Shown piece after piece: positions 8,992-17,958 of a stretch of 64,000 nucleotides of DNA. Each line of letters opens with the position of its first letter. Position 1 is the stretch's first letter. The translations under genes and the position numbers were made by a program. The notes under the pieces are model-generated. The model was given only the letters and a program-made list of their open reading frames with translations, was not told where the DNA came from and made no database searches. Location of the stretch: contig NZ_CP029043.1 in NCBI RefSeq assembly GCF_003074055.1, positions 1,852,501 to 1,916,500 of the forward strand, in the 5' to 3' direction. Origin of the DNA: Streptomyces nigra. GTDB taxonomy: Bacteria; Actinomycetota; Actinomycetes; Streptomycetales; Streptomycetaceae.

Positions 8992-9495
8992 ATGGCGAAG
9001 AAGTCGAAGAAGCAGCAGCAGTCCGGCGGAACCCCGGCCACGGTCGCGCTGACCGCGGCCGGTGTCGCCTACACCGTCCACTCCTACGACCACGACCCCG
9101 CGCACCCCTCGTACGGCGAGGAGGCCGCGCAGGCGATGGGCGTCTCCCCGGACCGGGTCTTCAAGACGCTGGTCGCGGACGTGGACGGCGCCCTGACCGT
9201 GGCGGTGGTCCCGGTGGCGGGCCAGCTGGACCTCAAGGCGCTGGCGGCGGCGGTCGGCGGCAAGCGCGCCGCCATGGCGGACCCGGCGCTCGCGGAGCGC
9301 ACCACCGGCTATGTGCGGGGCGGCATCTCGCCGCTGGGCCAGCGCAAGAGGCTGCGCACGGTCCTGGACGCCTCGGCGTCGGACCACGACACGATCTGCG
9401 TCTCGGCGGGCCGCCGGGGCCTGGAGGTGGAGCTCGCGCCCGCCGATCTGGCGGCGCTCACGGGCGCGGTCCTCGCTCCCGTCGGACGTGCGTGA
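8992..9495 (+). CDS. ybaK: YbaK/EbsC-family aminoacyl-tRNA deacylase (Cys-tRNA(Pro) type)
   Basis: A 167-residue protein of the YbaK/ProX editing-domain family, which hydrolyses mischarged Cys-tRNA(Pro). Visible features are TPATVALTAAGVAYTVHSYDHDP at the N-terminus, the catalytic-lysine region DRVFKTLVADVDG, LAVVPV-type strand VAVVPVAGQLDLKALAAAVGGKRAAMADPALAERTTGYVRGGISPLG, and the C-terminal ISAGRRGLEVELAPADL pattern. The N-terminal MAKKSKKQQQS is a short basic extension. It lies directly after the LON-domain gene and before a tiny bL37-like gene, so it sits among translation-linked functions. Specificity for Cys-tRNA(Pro) is inferred from family membership. Confidence 0.9.
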   Translation: MAKKSKKQQQSGGTPATVALTAAGVAYTVHSYDHDPAHPSYGEEAAQAMGVSPDRVFKTLVADVDGALTVAVVPVAGQLDLKALAAAVGGKRAAMADPALAERTTGYVRGGISPLGQRKRLRTVLDASASDHDTICVSAGRRGLEVELAPADLAALTGAVLAPVGRA

Positions 9496-9558
9496 GCCCT
9501 CCACCTGGCGTGTACGAGCCCTCGACGGCAGTCCCGTCCTCGGTTAAGTACCAAGGAC

Positions 9559-9633
9559 ATGTCGAAGAGGACGCGCAAACGCAAGTGGCGTATCAGGAAG
9601 GGCCGTTCGAACCACGGACGCCGCCCGGCGTGA
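9559..9633 (+). CDS. Probable 50S ribosomal protein bL37 (24 aa)
   Basis: An ATG frame of 24 codons plus TGA. The product is strongly basic: it begins MSKRTRKRKW and ends SNHGRRPA, with 12 Lys/Arg in 24 residues. The small actinobacterial large-subunit protein bL37, first seen in mycobacterial ribosome structures, has the same length and a C-terminal NHGKRPN-type signature. That match and the composition are the basis of the call. It is preceded by AAGGA very close to the ATG, so initiation may be weak or leaderless-like. A short terminator-like hairpin follows at 9651. If not bL37, it is another small RNA-binding basic peptide. Confidence 0.68.
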   Translation: MSKRTRKRKWRIRKGRSNHGRRPA

Positions 9634-9650
9634 GGTGACGGTCCACCGCT

Positions 9651-9672
9651 CAGGGGGCAGACGCGCCCCCTG
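9651..9672. terminator. Hairpin between convergent genes
   Basis: CAGGGGGC and GCCCCCTG form an 8-bp perfect stem with a 6-nt loop, between the bL37-like gene (plus) and the DUF2567-type gene (minus). There is no clear U-tract, as is common for Streptomyces terminators. Confidence 0.55.
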
Positions 9673-9686
9673 GGCACACCGCGGCC

Positions 9687-10418
9687 TCAGGCCATCGGCG
9701 CGCCGTACGGGTCCTTCGGCTCCGGGGGCTGCTTCTCGTACGGGTCCGGCTCCCGGGGACCGAACAGCGCGGTCAGGCCGAGGTGCACGATCAGGGCCGC
9801 GAGCGGCCAGGCCAGCCAGGCCCCCTTCGCGCCCAGCTTGAGGGGCGCCGAGAAGGTGACGCCCTTGCCCACCGCCTTGGCGTGGGCGATGACGTTCTCC
9901 GTGGGGCCGAGCCAGACCCCGATCCGCCAGGCCAGCAGCGACCCGAGGAAGCCGCCCAGGGCCAGCCCCACCACCAGCGGCACACCGCCGCGCCGCCGCC
10001 ACAGGAACACGGCCACGGCACTCACCAGGCCGAACGCGAGCGCGAGCAGGGTGAAGGTGCCGTCCACCCCGATGGCCTGCTCGCCCTCGGAGTCCTTGAA
10101 GTACACGACCCAGCCGTCGTCGACGACGTCCCCGACGAGCGGCACGCTCGGCGCCAGCCGCCACCACAGCACCCCGAGCAGCGCGCCGAGAAGCGCGACC
10201 ACGACCGTGACGACGGCGCCCTCGCGCAGCTCGGCCTTCATCCCGGGGCCGTCCTGCCCGTACGACGGCGCGCCGTACGGGCCGGGCGGCGGGCCCCCGG
10301 CGGCGTCGGATATGGCGTCGTGCGGCACGGCGGCCGTGTACCCGGCAGCGGGCTGCTGCCATCCCCCGGGGGAGGACGGGTCACGCGGCGGCGGTGGAGG
10401 AGTCAGCGGAGCGGTCAC
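9687..10418 (-). CDS. DUF2567-family multi-pass membrane protein
   Basis: About 243 residues from GTG 10418. A Pro/Gly-rich cytoplasmic N-terminus (TAPLTPPPPPRDPSSPGG..., to about 65) is followed by four hydrophobic segments: VVTVVVALLGALLGVLWW, TFTLLALAFGLVSAVAVFLW, VPLVVGLALGGFLGSLLAW and WLAWPLAALIVHLGLTALF. The layout and LVGDVVDDGWVVYFKDSEGEQAIGVDGTF between spans 1 and 2 match the actinobacterial DUF2567 group as I remember it. Function is unknown. It lies 34 bp downstream of the ABC-2 permease gene on the same strand and may belong to that transcription unit. Confidence 0.78.
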   Translation of the reverse strand: MTAPLTPPPPPRDPSSPGGWQQPAAGYTAAVPHDAISDAAGGPPPGPYGAPSYGQDGPGMKAELREGAVVTVVVALLGALLGVLWWRLAPSVPLVGDVVDDGWVVYFKDSEGEQAIGVDGTFTLLALAFGLVSAVAVFLWRRRGGVPLVVGLALGGFLGSLLAWRIGVWLGPTENVIAHAKAVGKGVTFSAPLKLGAKGAWLAWPLAALIVHLGLTALFGPREPDPYEKQPPEPKDPYGAPMA

Positions 10419-10452
10419 CCTGCCATCGTGCCAGGCCGCCCCGTGCGGCGCG

Positions 10453-11277
10453 TCACCGGACGGCCGCCCGGCGGTACGCCCAGGTGGCGACGGCCAGCGA
10501 GACGACGCCGACGCCCGCGCACACGGCCAGGTCACCGAGGACGAACCCCCAGCCGGGCCGCTCCCCGAAGGTCCGCGCGAACGCCTCGACGCCGTACGTC
10601 GAGGGCAGCAGATCGCGGGCGAACCGGACCACCTCCGGCATCCGGTCGGCGGGCAGGACGCCCAGCAGCAGGGCGGCGGACATGCCGAGCTGCCCGAGCA
10701 GCGTGGCCAGCTCGGGGCGCGGCGCGAGCAGCCCGAGGGCGGCGCCGAGCCCGGCGAGCGCGGCTCCGGCCAGCGGGATCACGGCGAGGAGGATCCACAG
10801 GTGCGTCATCGGCAGCCCGAACAGCAGGCAGCCGAAGACGGCCGTCACGACGGTCCCGGGCACGGTGAAGGAGGCGTACGCGCCGGCCGCGCCGAGCACC
10901 ACGGCCGCGGGCGGCACCGGCAGCGTGGCGTAGTGGTCGAGCCCGCCGCTGGCGCGCAGCTGCCCGAAGTACTGCGCGAGCAGGTTCAGCGCGACGAAGG
11001 CGACGACCAGCACCGACGACCCGGCCACCACGGCCTGCGCCTCGGCCCCGCCGTCGACGACACCGCGCATCAGGATCATGATCCCGACCGACTGGAAGGT
11101 CGCGACGAACAGCAGCGGGATGCGCGCGACCCGCGCCCGGGACAGCTGCGCCCGGTACACGGCACACAGCGACGGCCACAGCCGTGCGCGCGGCCCCAGC
11201 TCGGCCGGGGCCCGACCGGACGTCCGGTCCGCGGCCAGGGCGCCGCCCGGCAGAACCTCGGCGGGTACGACACTCAC
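10453..11277 (-). CDS. ABC-2 type transporter permease
   Basis: A 274-residue integral membrane protein with about six spans: LLFVATFQSVGIMILM, VLVVAFVALNLLAQYFG, FTVPGTVVTAVFGCLLFG, LWILLAVIPLAGAALAGLGAALGLL, LLGQLGMSAALLLGVL and GDLAVCAGVGVVSLAVATW. The pattern, and the LLPSTYGVEAFARTF segment before the last span (compare the family's P-x-x-Y/ALR element), fits the ABC-2 exporter permease fold. It is encoded 88 bp downstream of a matching ATPase, so the two form a probable exporter of unknown substrate (drug, lipid or polymer). GTG start at 11277. Confidence 0.88.
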   Translation of the reverse strand: MSVVPAEVLPGGALAADRTSGRAPAELGPRARLWPSLCAVYRAQLSRARVARIPLLFVATFQSVGIMILMRGVVDGGAEAQAVVAGSSVLVVAFVALNLLAQYFGQLRASGGLDHYATLPVPPAAVVLGAAGAYASFTVPGTVVTAVFGCLLFGLPMTHLWILLAVIPLAGAALAGLGAALGLLAPRPELATLLGQLGMSAALLLGVLPADRMPEVVRFARDLLPSTYGVEAFARTFGERPGWGFVLGDLAVCAGVGVVSLAVATWAYRRAAVR

Positions 11278-11365
11278 GTGGCGCTGCTCCCTTTCGCACA
11301 GGGGATCGACACAACGGTGGCCCTGCTCCGTACGGTCTCCAGTACGGATGTGGCACTCCGCTCGC

Positions 11366-12385
11366 TCACGCCTTCACCAGGCCCTTCTGTGCGGCACCGC
11401 CCAGCGCCAGGTAGACGTCCTCCAGGCTGGGCGCGGCGAGGGTGAAGTCGTCCAGGGCGGCGAAGGCGGCCCCGCCGGTGACGGTGGCGACGACCGTGCG
11501 GGCCTCCTCGGGGGCGAGACGCAGGGTCCAGCGGCGGCCGGACTCGACGGCGCGGTCCTGGAGCGCGGCGACCTCGGGCACCTCCAGCGGCGCCCGCTCC
11601 CGCCAGAGCAGCTCGACACGGACCTCGCCGGCCACGCGCTCCTTGAGCCCGGACGGCGTGTCGCAGGCGATGACCCGGCCCCGGTCGAGCACGGCGACCC
11701 GGTCGAGGACGGTCTCGGCCTCGATGACGTTGTGGGTGACGAGCAGCACCGTGGTGCCGCGTTCGGCGCGCCGGCGGTCCACGGCCGACCAGACGGCGCG
11801 CCGGGCCACCGGGTCCATGCCGGTGGTCGGCTCGTCCAGGACGAGCAGCGGCCGCTCCCCCACCAGCGCGGCGGCGAAGCAGGCCAGCCGGCGCTGTCCG
11901 CCGGAGAGCTTGCGCAGGGGCCGTCCGGCGATCGGGGTGAGCCCCAGCTCGTCGAGGACGTCGTCGCGCTCGGCCCGGGCCGTGCGGGCGTCCAGGCCGC
12001 GCAGCCGGCCGGTGGTCTCGGCGGCGAGGGAGACGGTCAGCTCGTCCAGGGCCGTCGACTCCTGGCCGAGGTAGGCGAGGATGCGCGCGGCCCGCTCGGG
12101 GTGGCGCACGATGTCGTGCCCGAGGATCTCGACGCTGCCGGAGTCGGGCCGCATCAGCCCGGTCAGCTGCCGTACGACGGTGGTCTTGCCGGCCCCGTTG
12201 GGTCCGAGCAGCCCGAAGATCTCGCCCTGGGCGATGTCGAGCCGCACGTCGTCGGTGGCCCGCAGCGCGGGCGTGCCGGGCGCTCCGCGGCGCCCCCGGA
12301 CGGCCGGGTAGGTCTTGGTCAGCCCGCGCACGGCACACACGACGTCACCACCGTGCCGAAGTGCCTGTCCCGCGCGCGTACTCAC
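11366..12385 (-). CDS. ABC transporter ATP-binding protein (ABC-2 exporter, DrrA-like)
   Basis: A 339-residue ATPase started at GTG 12385. Walker A is GPNGAGKT (61-68), the Q-loop region is AYLGQESTALDELTV, the signature is LSGGQRRL, Walker B is LLVLDEPTTGMDP and the H-switch is VTHNV. The ~100-residue C-terminal extension (RVELLWRERAPLEVPEVAAL... to SLEDVYLALGG) is typical of DrrA/NatA-type exporter ATPases. It pairs with the downstream permease. The substrate is not indicated by the sequence. An upstream in-frame extension would overlap the promoter of the unit and is rejected. Confidence 0.93.
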   Translation of the reverse strand: MSTRAGQALRHGGDVVCAVRGLTKTYPAVRGRRGAPGTPALRATDDVRLDIAQGEIFGLLGPNGAGKTTVVRQLTGLMRPDSGSVEILGHDIVRHPERAARILAYLGQESTALDELTVSLAAETTGRLRGLDARTARAERDDVLDELGLTPIAGRPLRKLSGGQRRLACFAAALVGERPLLVLDEPTTGMDPVARRAVWSAVDRRRAERGTTVLLVTHNVIEAETVLDRVAVLDRGRVIACDTPSGLKERVAGEVRVELLWRERAPLEVPEVAALQDRAVESGRRWTLRLAPEEARTVVATVTGGAAFAALDDFTLAAPSLEDVYLALGGAAQKGLVKA

Positions 12386-12495
12386 AAGGCACGAGACTAC
12401 GGGGTCCGCCGCCCCGATCCGTCCCCGGGTCGCCGGATACGGCCGATTCCCCAGCTCGCCCCGCACGTCCGACACGCCGTGCGGGACCGCGTCCG

Positions 12496-13716
12496 TCAGT
12501 CGGCCGCCGGCGCGTGTTCCGCCGTGCGCACGTCGATCTCGCGCCAGAAGCCCGCCCTGATCGCGTACCGGTCGTGCTCGTCGATCTGGTCGTCCTTGTG
12601 GGCGAGCAGGCCGAAGCGGGCCGCGTAGCGCAGCAGCTCGCCGTCGATGCGGTGCGGGATGCGCGGGTACATCGCGGACAGCTTCTGCAGATGCCCCTGC
12701 TCCCCGAGCCGCCCCATCCAGCGGCGGGCGAAGACCTGTCCGACCTCGTACGGGTCGCCTCCGACCGTCGTGATGTCCTCCTCGCGGTCGGCCCAGCGCT
12801 GCTCGGCGGTGGTCAACTGCGCGAGGGTCGGCATGGAGGCGATCTCGGGCGGCTCGGCCGCGGTGCCGGGACGGTCGACCCAGCCCTTGTCCGAGGACCA
12901 GCGCAGGGTGGCGCTCGCCGGCTGGGCGGTCTGGACGCCGGGTGCGCGAAGGGCGGCGAGGTCCTTGGGCGTGGGGACGCCCTTGGGTGCCGGGACGCGC
13001 TCCGGTGCGCCGGTGTCGGCCGAGGCGGCGGGCGCGTGCTCGGGCTCCTCGGCGCGCCGCTCGCCCGTCGCGCCGAGCGCGGAGTCGGGCAGGGGCGCGG
13101 AGAGGATCGCGGCGATCTCCGGACGCGGCACCGGCGGCGGCGCGCACACGCCGGTCAGTTCCTTGGCGCGTACGGCCTGGGTGATCCAGGCCCGGTCGAG
13201 CACGCGCCGCTCGTCCGCCTCGGCCACCAGGTCCTCGGACTGGTTGTAGTCGCCGTCGGCGGCCTGCACGGCCCACAGATGGACGGCGACCCCGTGCTCC
13301 TTGGCGGCCATCATGCCCGGCAGCAGATCCCCGTCGCCGGTGACGAGGACGACGTCGGAGCAGGCGCGGTTGCGGGCGAGCTCGGTGAGTTCGGCGTGCA
13401 TCGCGGCGTCCACGCCCTTCTGCGCCCAGCGGCCGTCGCTGCGGGTCAGGGCGCCCAGCCGGACGGTGACCCGCGGCATCACCCGCAGCCGGCGGTGCTC
13501 GGGCTGCGGGACCCGGTCGGGCGCGCCGTCGAACCAGTAGATGCGCAGCAGGGGCTGCTGGGTGTCCGACTCGGCGCAGGCGCGCAACGCCTGGATGAGG
13601 GCGGCGTGGTCGACGCTGATCCGGGACCGGGAGGGTTCCCCGGCGAGCAGGCTGGCGGCGGCCCCCAGCAGATACCCGGCGTCCACCAGGACGATGCAGC
13701 GGTCCACACGACTCAC
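12496..13716 (-). CDS. NYN-domain (PIN-like) protein
   Basis: A 406-residue protein. The N-terminal ~190 residues are a NYN/LabA-type PIN-fold domain with the expected acidic residues: CIVLVDAGYLLG (D12), the conserved KGVDAAMHAELTELA and SDVVLVTGDGDLLPGMMAAKEHGVAVHLW (GDGD cluster). Such domains are predicted metal-dependent ribonucleases. The middle is a Pro/Ala/Glu-rich linker (about 190-300), and the C-terminal ~100 residues (EVGQVFARRWMGRLGEQGHLQKLSAMYPRIPHRIDGELLRYAARF) look like a helical partner- or RNA-binding domain, LOTUS-like in texture (weak inference). GTG start at 13716. RNase activity is inferred, not shown. Confidence 0.88.
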   Translation of the reverse strand: MSRVDRCIVLVDAGYLLGAAASLLAGEPSRSRISVDHAALIQALRACAESDTQQPLLRIYWFDGAPDRVPQPEHRRLRVMPRVTVRLGALTRSDGRWAQKGVDAAMHAELTELARNRACSDVVLVTGDGDLLPGMMAAKEHGVAVHLWAVQAADGDYNQSEDLVAEADERRVLDRAWITQAVRAKELTGVCAPPPVPRPEIAAILSAPLPDSALGATGERRAEEPEHAPAASADTGAPERVPAPKGVPTPKDLAALRAPGVQTAQPASATLRWSSDKGWVDRPGTAAEPPEIASMPTLAQLTTAEQRWADREEDITTVGGDPYEVGQVFARRWMGRLGEQGHLQKLSAMYPRIPHRIDGELLRYAARFGLLAHKDDQIDEHDRYAIRAGFWREIDVRTAEHAPAAD

Positions 13717-13954
13717 CCTCTTCCCGGGAGGTTTGCTTCAGGCTTTCTTCGAGTCTGCCCGACCGTGCGGGGGTTAACGGGCCGAACTCGATCTTCGGCG
13801 TGGCGTTTCGGCGGATCGGGACGGCGTCCCGGCGGGGCGGGCGTCCCGACAACCGCCACTACACAGGGTAATTATCCGACATGCACTCTTTGTCTGGCTA
13901 TGTGAATCTGGTCCCGGCCCTGGCCCCTAGATCCCCCACAGGAGGCAGATCACC

Positions 13955-14122
13955 ATGGCCAAGAACAAGAAGCAGGACCGTAAGCAGCCCCAGTCCGCGC
14001 GTGGTGCCCGGCAGAACGAGACCACCACGGTGATGGAGCCCCCGGCCGGGCCCGCCCTCGCGCAGGCGAGCCCGGGCGACATCGCCCGCAAGGGCCGGCA
14101 GAAGCGCTTCGGTCACAACTGA
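13955..14122 (+). CDS. Small basic hypothetical protein (55 aa)
   Basis: An ATG frame of 55 residues with an excellent ribosome site (AGGAGG, 8-9 nt upstream). It begins MAKNKKQDRKQPQS and ends DIARKGRQKRFGHN. The basic ends flank a neutral Thr/Pro/Ala centre; no membrane span or Cys is present. The product is probably cytoplasmic and nucleic-acid associated (inference from charge only). It is monocistronic: the NYN gene diverges upstream, and a strong bidirectional terminator follows 37 bp after its stop. I believe similar small ORFs are widespread in Streptomyces, but I know of no assigned function. Confidence 0.78.
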   Translation: MAKNKKQDRKQPQSARGARQNETTTVMEPPAGPALAQASPGDIARKGRQKRFGHN

Positions 14123-14158
14123 TCTCCGCGTAAGGGTTGTTGAGACCCGGGTATGACG

Positions 14159-14192
14159 AAAGGGGCGCGTCCCGTGCGGGACGCGCCCCTTT
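14159..14192. terminator. Strong bidirectional terminator between convergent genes
   Basis: A perfect 15-bp stem (AAAGGGGCGCGTCCC and its complement) with a 4-nt loop GTGC. The A-run on one side and T-run on the other make it usable in both directions, for the 55-aa gene (plus) and dnaE (minus). Confidence 0.88.
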
Positions 14193-14216
14193 CGTGACGA
14201 CTCCTGCGGCGGCCGG

Positions 14217-17200
14217 TCAGCCGGCCAGGCAGGACGGGCCGAGCAGCACCTTCAAGTCGCCGAACAGCGCCGGATCGGGCTTCACCCGGTGCCGGTCGAG
14301 GCGCAGCACCGTCGTCTTGGTCGGCCCCTGGAGCTTGATGCGGACCTCGCTCTCGCCCCTGTGGTGGCTGAGGATCTCGCCGAGCCGGCTGACCATCGGC
14401 GGGGTGACCCGCGTGGCCGGGATGGTGAGGATCACCGGCGCGTTGGCGCCCGCGTTGGAGAGGTCGGGCACCTGCAGCTCCATCGCGACGAGCCGCGGAA
14501 CGTCCTCGCGCTTGTCGAGGCGGCCCTTGACGAACACCACGGCGTCCTCGACGAGTTGGGTCGAGACGAGCTGGTAGGTCGCCGGGAAGAACATGCACTC
14601 GATGGAGCCCGCGAGGTCCTCGACCGTGGCGATCGCCCAGGCGTTGCCCTGCTTGGTCATCTTGCGCTGGAGGCCCGAGATGATGCCGCCGATGGTGACG
14701 ACCGCGCCGTCGGAGTGCTCTCCGCCGGTGAGCTGGGCGATGCCCGCGTCCGCCTTGTCGGACAGCACGTGCTCCAGACCGAACAGCGGGTGGTCGGAGA
14801 CGTACAGACCGAGCATCTCCCGCTCCTGGGCGAGCAGATAGGTCTTGTCCCACTCCTCGTCGGTGAACTGCACGTCGAGTCCGAAGCCGGGCTCGTCGCT
14901 CTGCTCCTCGCCCATCCCGCCGAAGAGGTCGAACTGGCCCTCGGCCTCCTTGCGCTTGACCGCCACCACGTTGTCGATCATCGGCTCGAAGTGGGCGGTG
15001 AGGCCCTTGCGGGTGTGCCCGAGGCTGTCGAACGCGCCCGCCTTGATCAGCGACTCGGTGGTCCGCTTGTTGCACGCGGCCGCGTCGATCTTGTCGAGGT
15101 AGTCGGGGAAGGAGGAGTACTTCCCCTTCGCCTTGCGGCTCTTGATGATCGACTCGACGACGTTGGTGCCGACGTTGCGGACGGCCTCCAGGCCGAAGAG
15201 GATCACGTCGTCGCCCTGGGCGGCGAAGTTGTGCACGGACTCGTTGACGTTCGGCGGGAGCACGCGGATGCCCATGCGCCGGCACTCGTTGAGATAGACC
15301 GCGGACTTGTCCTTGTCGTCCTTGACGGACGTGAGCAGCGCTGCCATGTACTCGGCGGGGTGGTTCGCCTTGAGGTAGGCGGTCCAGTACGACACCAGGC
15401 CGTACGCGGCCGAGTGCGCCTTGTTGAACGCGTAGCCGGCGAACGGGACCAGCACGTCCCACAGCGCCTGGATGGCCTCGTCGCTGTAGCCGTTCTTCCG
15501 GGCGCCGGCCTGGAAGATCGTGAAGTTCTTCGCCAGTTCCTCGGGCTTCTTCTTGCCCATCACCCGGCGGAGGATGTCGGCCTCGCCGAGCGAGTAGCCG
15601 GCGACGATCTGGGCGGCCTTCTGCACCTGCTCCTGGTAGACGATCAGGCCGTAGGTGACGTCCAGGACCTCCCGCAGGGGCTCCTCGAGCTCCTTGTGGA
15701 TGGGCGTGATCTCCTGCTGCCCGTTCTTGCGCAGCGCGTAGTTCGTGTGGGAGTTCATGCCCATGGGGCCCGGGCGGTACAGGGCCGACACGGCGGAGAT
15801 GTCTTCGAAGTTGTCCGGCTTCATCAGACGCAGCAGCGAGCGCATGGGGCCGCCGTCGAACTGGAAGACGCCGAGGGTGTCGCCGCGCTGGAGCAGTTCG
15901 AAGGTCGTGGGGTCGTCCAGCGGGAGGCTGAGGAGATCGATGTCGATCCCCTTGTTGGACTTCACCATCTTGACGGCGTCGTCCATGATCGTCAGGTTGC
16001 GCAGGCCGAGGAAGTCCATCTTCAGCAGGCCGAGCGACTCGCAGCTCGGGTAGTCCCACTGCGTGATGGTCACGCCGTCGGTGTGCCGGACCCAGACGGG
16101 CACGTGCTCGGTGATGGTCTCGCTGGACATGATCACGCCGGCGGCGTGCACACCCATCTGCCGGACCAGGCCCTCCACGCCGCGCGCGGTGTCGATGACC
16201 TTCTTCACGTCCGGTTCGTTCTCGTACATCGCGCGGACCTCGCCCGCCTCCGAGTACCGGGGGTGGCTCGGGTCCGTGATACCGGAGAGCGGGATGCCCT
16301 TGCCGAGGACGTCGGCGGGCATCGCCTTGGTGATGCGGTCGCCCATCGCGTACGGGTAGCCCAGCACGCGCGCGGAGTCCTTGATCGCGTTCTTGGCCTT
16401 GATGGTGCCGTAGGTGCCGATCATGGCGACCTTGTCGGCGCCGTACTTCTCCGTCACGTACCGGATCACCTCGACGCGCCGGCGCTCGTCGAAGTCGATG
16501 TCGACATCGGGCATGGAGATGCGCTCGGGGTTGAGGAACCGCTCGAAGATCAGGCCGTGCGGGATGGGGTCGAGGTCGGTGATGCCCATGGCGTACGCGA
16601 CGATCGAACCGGCCGCGGAGCCTCGGCCGGGGCCGACCGCGATGCCGTTGTTCTTGGCCCACATGATGAAGTCGGCCACGACGAGGAAGTAGCCGGGGAA
16701 GCCCATCGAGATGATGACGTCCATCTCGTAGTCGGCCTGCTTCTGACGGTCCTCGGGGATGCCGCCCGGGAAGCGGCGCTCCATGCCGCGGCGGACCTCC
16801 TCCTTGAACCAGGTGACCTCGGTGTAGCCCTCGGGGATGTCGAACTTGGGCATGAGGTCGCGCTTCTCGAACATGCCCGTGGTGTCGACCATCTCGGCGA
16901 TCAGCAGGGTGTTGGCGCAGCCCTCCTGCCAGGCGTCCGAGGAGTCGATGGCGTACATCTCGTCCGTGGACTTCAGGTAGTAGCCGGTGCCGTCGAACTT
17001 GAAGCGGTCCGGGTCGGAGAGGTTCTTGCCGGTCTGGATGCACAGCAGGGCGTCGTGGGCGGTCGCCTCGTGCGCGTACGTGTAGTGCGAGTCGTTCGTC
17101 ACCAGGGGCGGGATGCCGAGCTTCCTGCCGATCTCCAGCAGGCCGTCGCGGACCCGGTGCTCGATGTCGATGCCGTGGTCCATCAGCTCCAGGAAGTACC

Positions 17201-17756
17201 GGTCCTTGCCGAAGATGTCCTGGTAGTCGGCGGCGGCCTTCAGGGCCTCGTCGAACTGGCCGAGCCGCAGCCTGGTCTGCACCTCGCCGGAGGGGCAGCC
17301 GGTGGAGGCCACGATCCCCTCGGACCACTGCGAGATGGTCTCCTTGTCCATCCGGGGCCACTTCTGCAGCCAGCCCTCGGCGTAGGCGTCGGAGGAGAGC
17401 CGGAAGAGGTTGTGCAGCCCCGTGCTGTTCACGGCCCACATCGTCTTGTGGGTGTAGCCACCGGAACCGGAGACGTCGTCGCGCTTCTGGTGCGGCTGGC
17501 CCCACTGGATCTTGCGCTTGTTGCGCCGGGACTCGGGGGCGACATACGCCTCGATCCCGATGATCGGGGTGATCCCGGCCTTCTGCGCGGAGTGGAAGAA
17601 GTCGTACGCCCCGTGCAGGTTGCCGTGGTCGGACATGGCGATATGGGTCATGCCCATCTCGTTGCAGGCGTTGAACATGTCCTTCAGCCGCGCGGCACCG
17701 TCCAGCAGCGAGTACTGGGTGTGGACGTGCAGGTGCGTGAACGGCGGCTTCGACAC
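14217..17756 (-). CDS. dnaE: DNA polymerase III alpha subunit DnaE
   Basis: A 1179-residue C-family replicative polymerase, the length expected for actinobacterial DnaE1. It starts [19 protein letters not shown], the PHP domain (HxH at 9-12), in agreement with a GTG at 17756 placed 7 nt after GGAGG. Palm motifs are [23 protein letters not shown] and the catalytic [12 protein letters not shown] near residue 415. The thumb/fingers region contains [19 protein letters not shown]. The C-terminus has an HhH region followed by the OB-fold ([31 protein letters not shown]). It is monocistronic, ending in the shared terminator, and divergent from the DUF2252 gene. Confidence 0.98.
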   Translation of the reverse strand: MSKPPFTHLHVHTQYSLLDGAARLKDMFNACNEMGMTHIAMSDHGNLHGAYDFFHSAQKAGITPIIGIEAYVAPESRRNKRKIQWGQPHQKRDDVSGSGGYTHKTMWAVNSTGLHNLFRLSSDAYAEGWLQKWPRMDKETISQWSEGIVASTGCPSGEVQTRLRLGQFDEALKAAADYQDIFGKDRYFLELMDHGIDIEHRVRDGLLEIGRKLGIPPLVTNDSHYTYAHEATAHDALLCIQTGKNLSDPDRFKFDGTGYYLKSTDEMYAIDSSDAWQEGCANTLLIAEMVDTTGMFEKRDLMPKFDIPEGYTEVTWFKEEVRRGMERRFPGGIPEDRQKQADYEMDVIISMGFPGYFLVVADFIMWAKNNGIAVGPGRGSAAGSIVAYAMGITDLDPIPHGLIFERFLNPERISMPDVDIDFDERRRVEVIRYVTEKYGADKVAMIGTYGTIKAKNAIKDSARVLGYPYAMGDRITKAMPADVLGKGIPLSGITDPSHPRYSEAGEVRAMYENEPDVKKVIDTARGVEGLVRQMGVHAAGVIMSSETITEHVPVWVRHTDGVTITQWDYPSCESLGLLKMDFLGLRNLTIMDDAVKMVKSNKGIDIDLLSLPLDDPTTFELLQRGDTLGVFQFDGGPMRSLLRLMKPDNFEDISAVSALYRPGPMGMNSHTNYALRKNGQQEITPIHKELEEPLREVLDVTYGLIVYQEQVQKAAQIVAGYSLGEADILRRVMGKKKPEELAKNFTIFQAGARKNGYSDEAIQALWDVLVPFAGYAFNKAHSAAYGLVSYWTAYLKANHPAEYMAALLTSVKDDKDKSAVYLNECRRMGIRVLPPNVNESVHNFAAQGDDVILFGLEAVRNVGTNVVESIIKSRKAKGKYSSFPDYLDKIDAAACNKRTTESLIKAGAFDSLGHTRKGLTAHFEPMIDNVVAVKRKEAEGQFDLFGGMGEEQSDEPGFGLDVQFTDEEWDKTYLLAQEREMLGLYVSDHPLFGLEHVLSDKADAGIAQLTGGEHSDGAVVTIGGIISGLQRKMTKQGNAWAIATVEDLAGSIECMFFPATYQLVSTQLVEDAVVFVKGRLDKREDVPRLVAMELQVPDLSNAGANAPVILTIPATRVTPPMVSRLGEILSHHRGESEVRIKLQGPTKTTVLRLDRHRVKPDPALFGDLKVLLGPSCLAG

Positions 17757-17912
17757 GACGTGGCCTCCATGGAAAACAGTCGGTGACAGGCGGGCGGACA
17801 CTTCCGGGGACAGCGTCGAAGTCTATGCCTCGGCACTGACACGCACGGCTCTCCCCCGCGTACCTTCACTGCGAGGGCTTGCGGGCACTTTCCGATGGGC
17901 CCGCCCGTTCGA

Positions 17913-17933
17913 TACGACAGAAACGCTGTCGTA
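17913..17933. promoter_or_regulatory. Perfect palindrome TACGACAG-N5-CTGTCGTA upstream of the DUF2252 gene
   Basis: An 8-bp perfect inverted repeat with a 5-nt spacer sits in the dnaE/DUF2252 divergent spacer, 25 bp before the DUF2252 ATG. Position and symmetry fit a dimeric repressor operator. It does not match the Streptomyces LexA box. The cognate regulator is unknown. Confidence 0.45.
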
Positions 17934-17958
17934 CGCATGCACCAGGAGGCACCCAGCG

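Noticed and set aside
11366..13852. Apparent 828-residue fusion of the ABC ATPase with upstream sequence
   Set aside because: The upstream part is the NYN gene in another frame; the ATPase has a proper GTG start at 12385.
14289..17786. A 1165-codon open frame antisense to dnaE
   Set aside because: The sense frame is unmistakable DnaE; the antisense frame is Asp/Val/Gly/His-rich shadow translation typical of high-GC DNA and has no domain.
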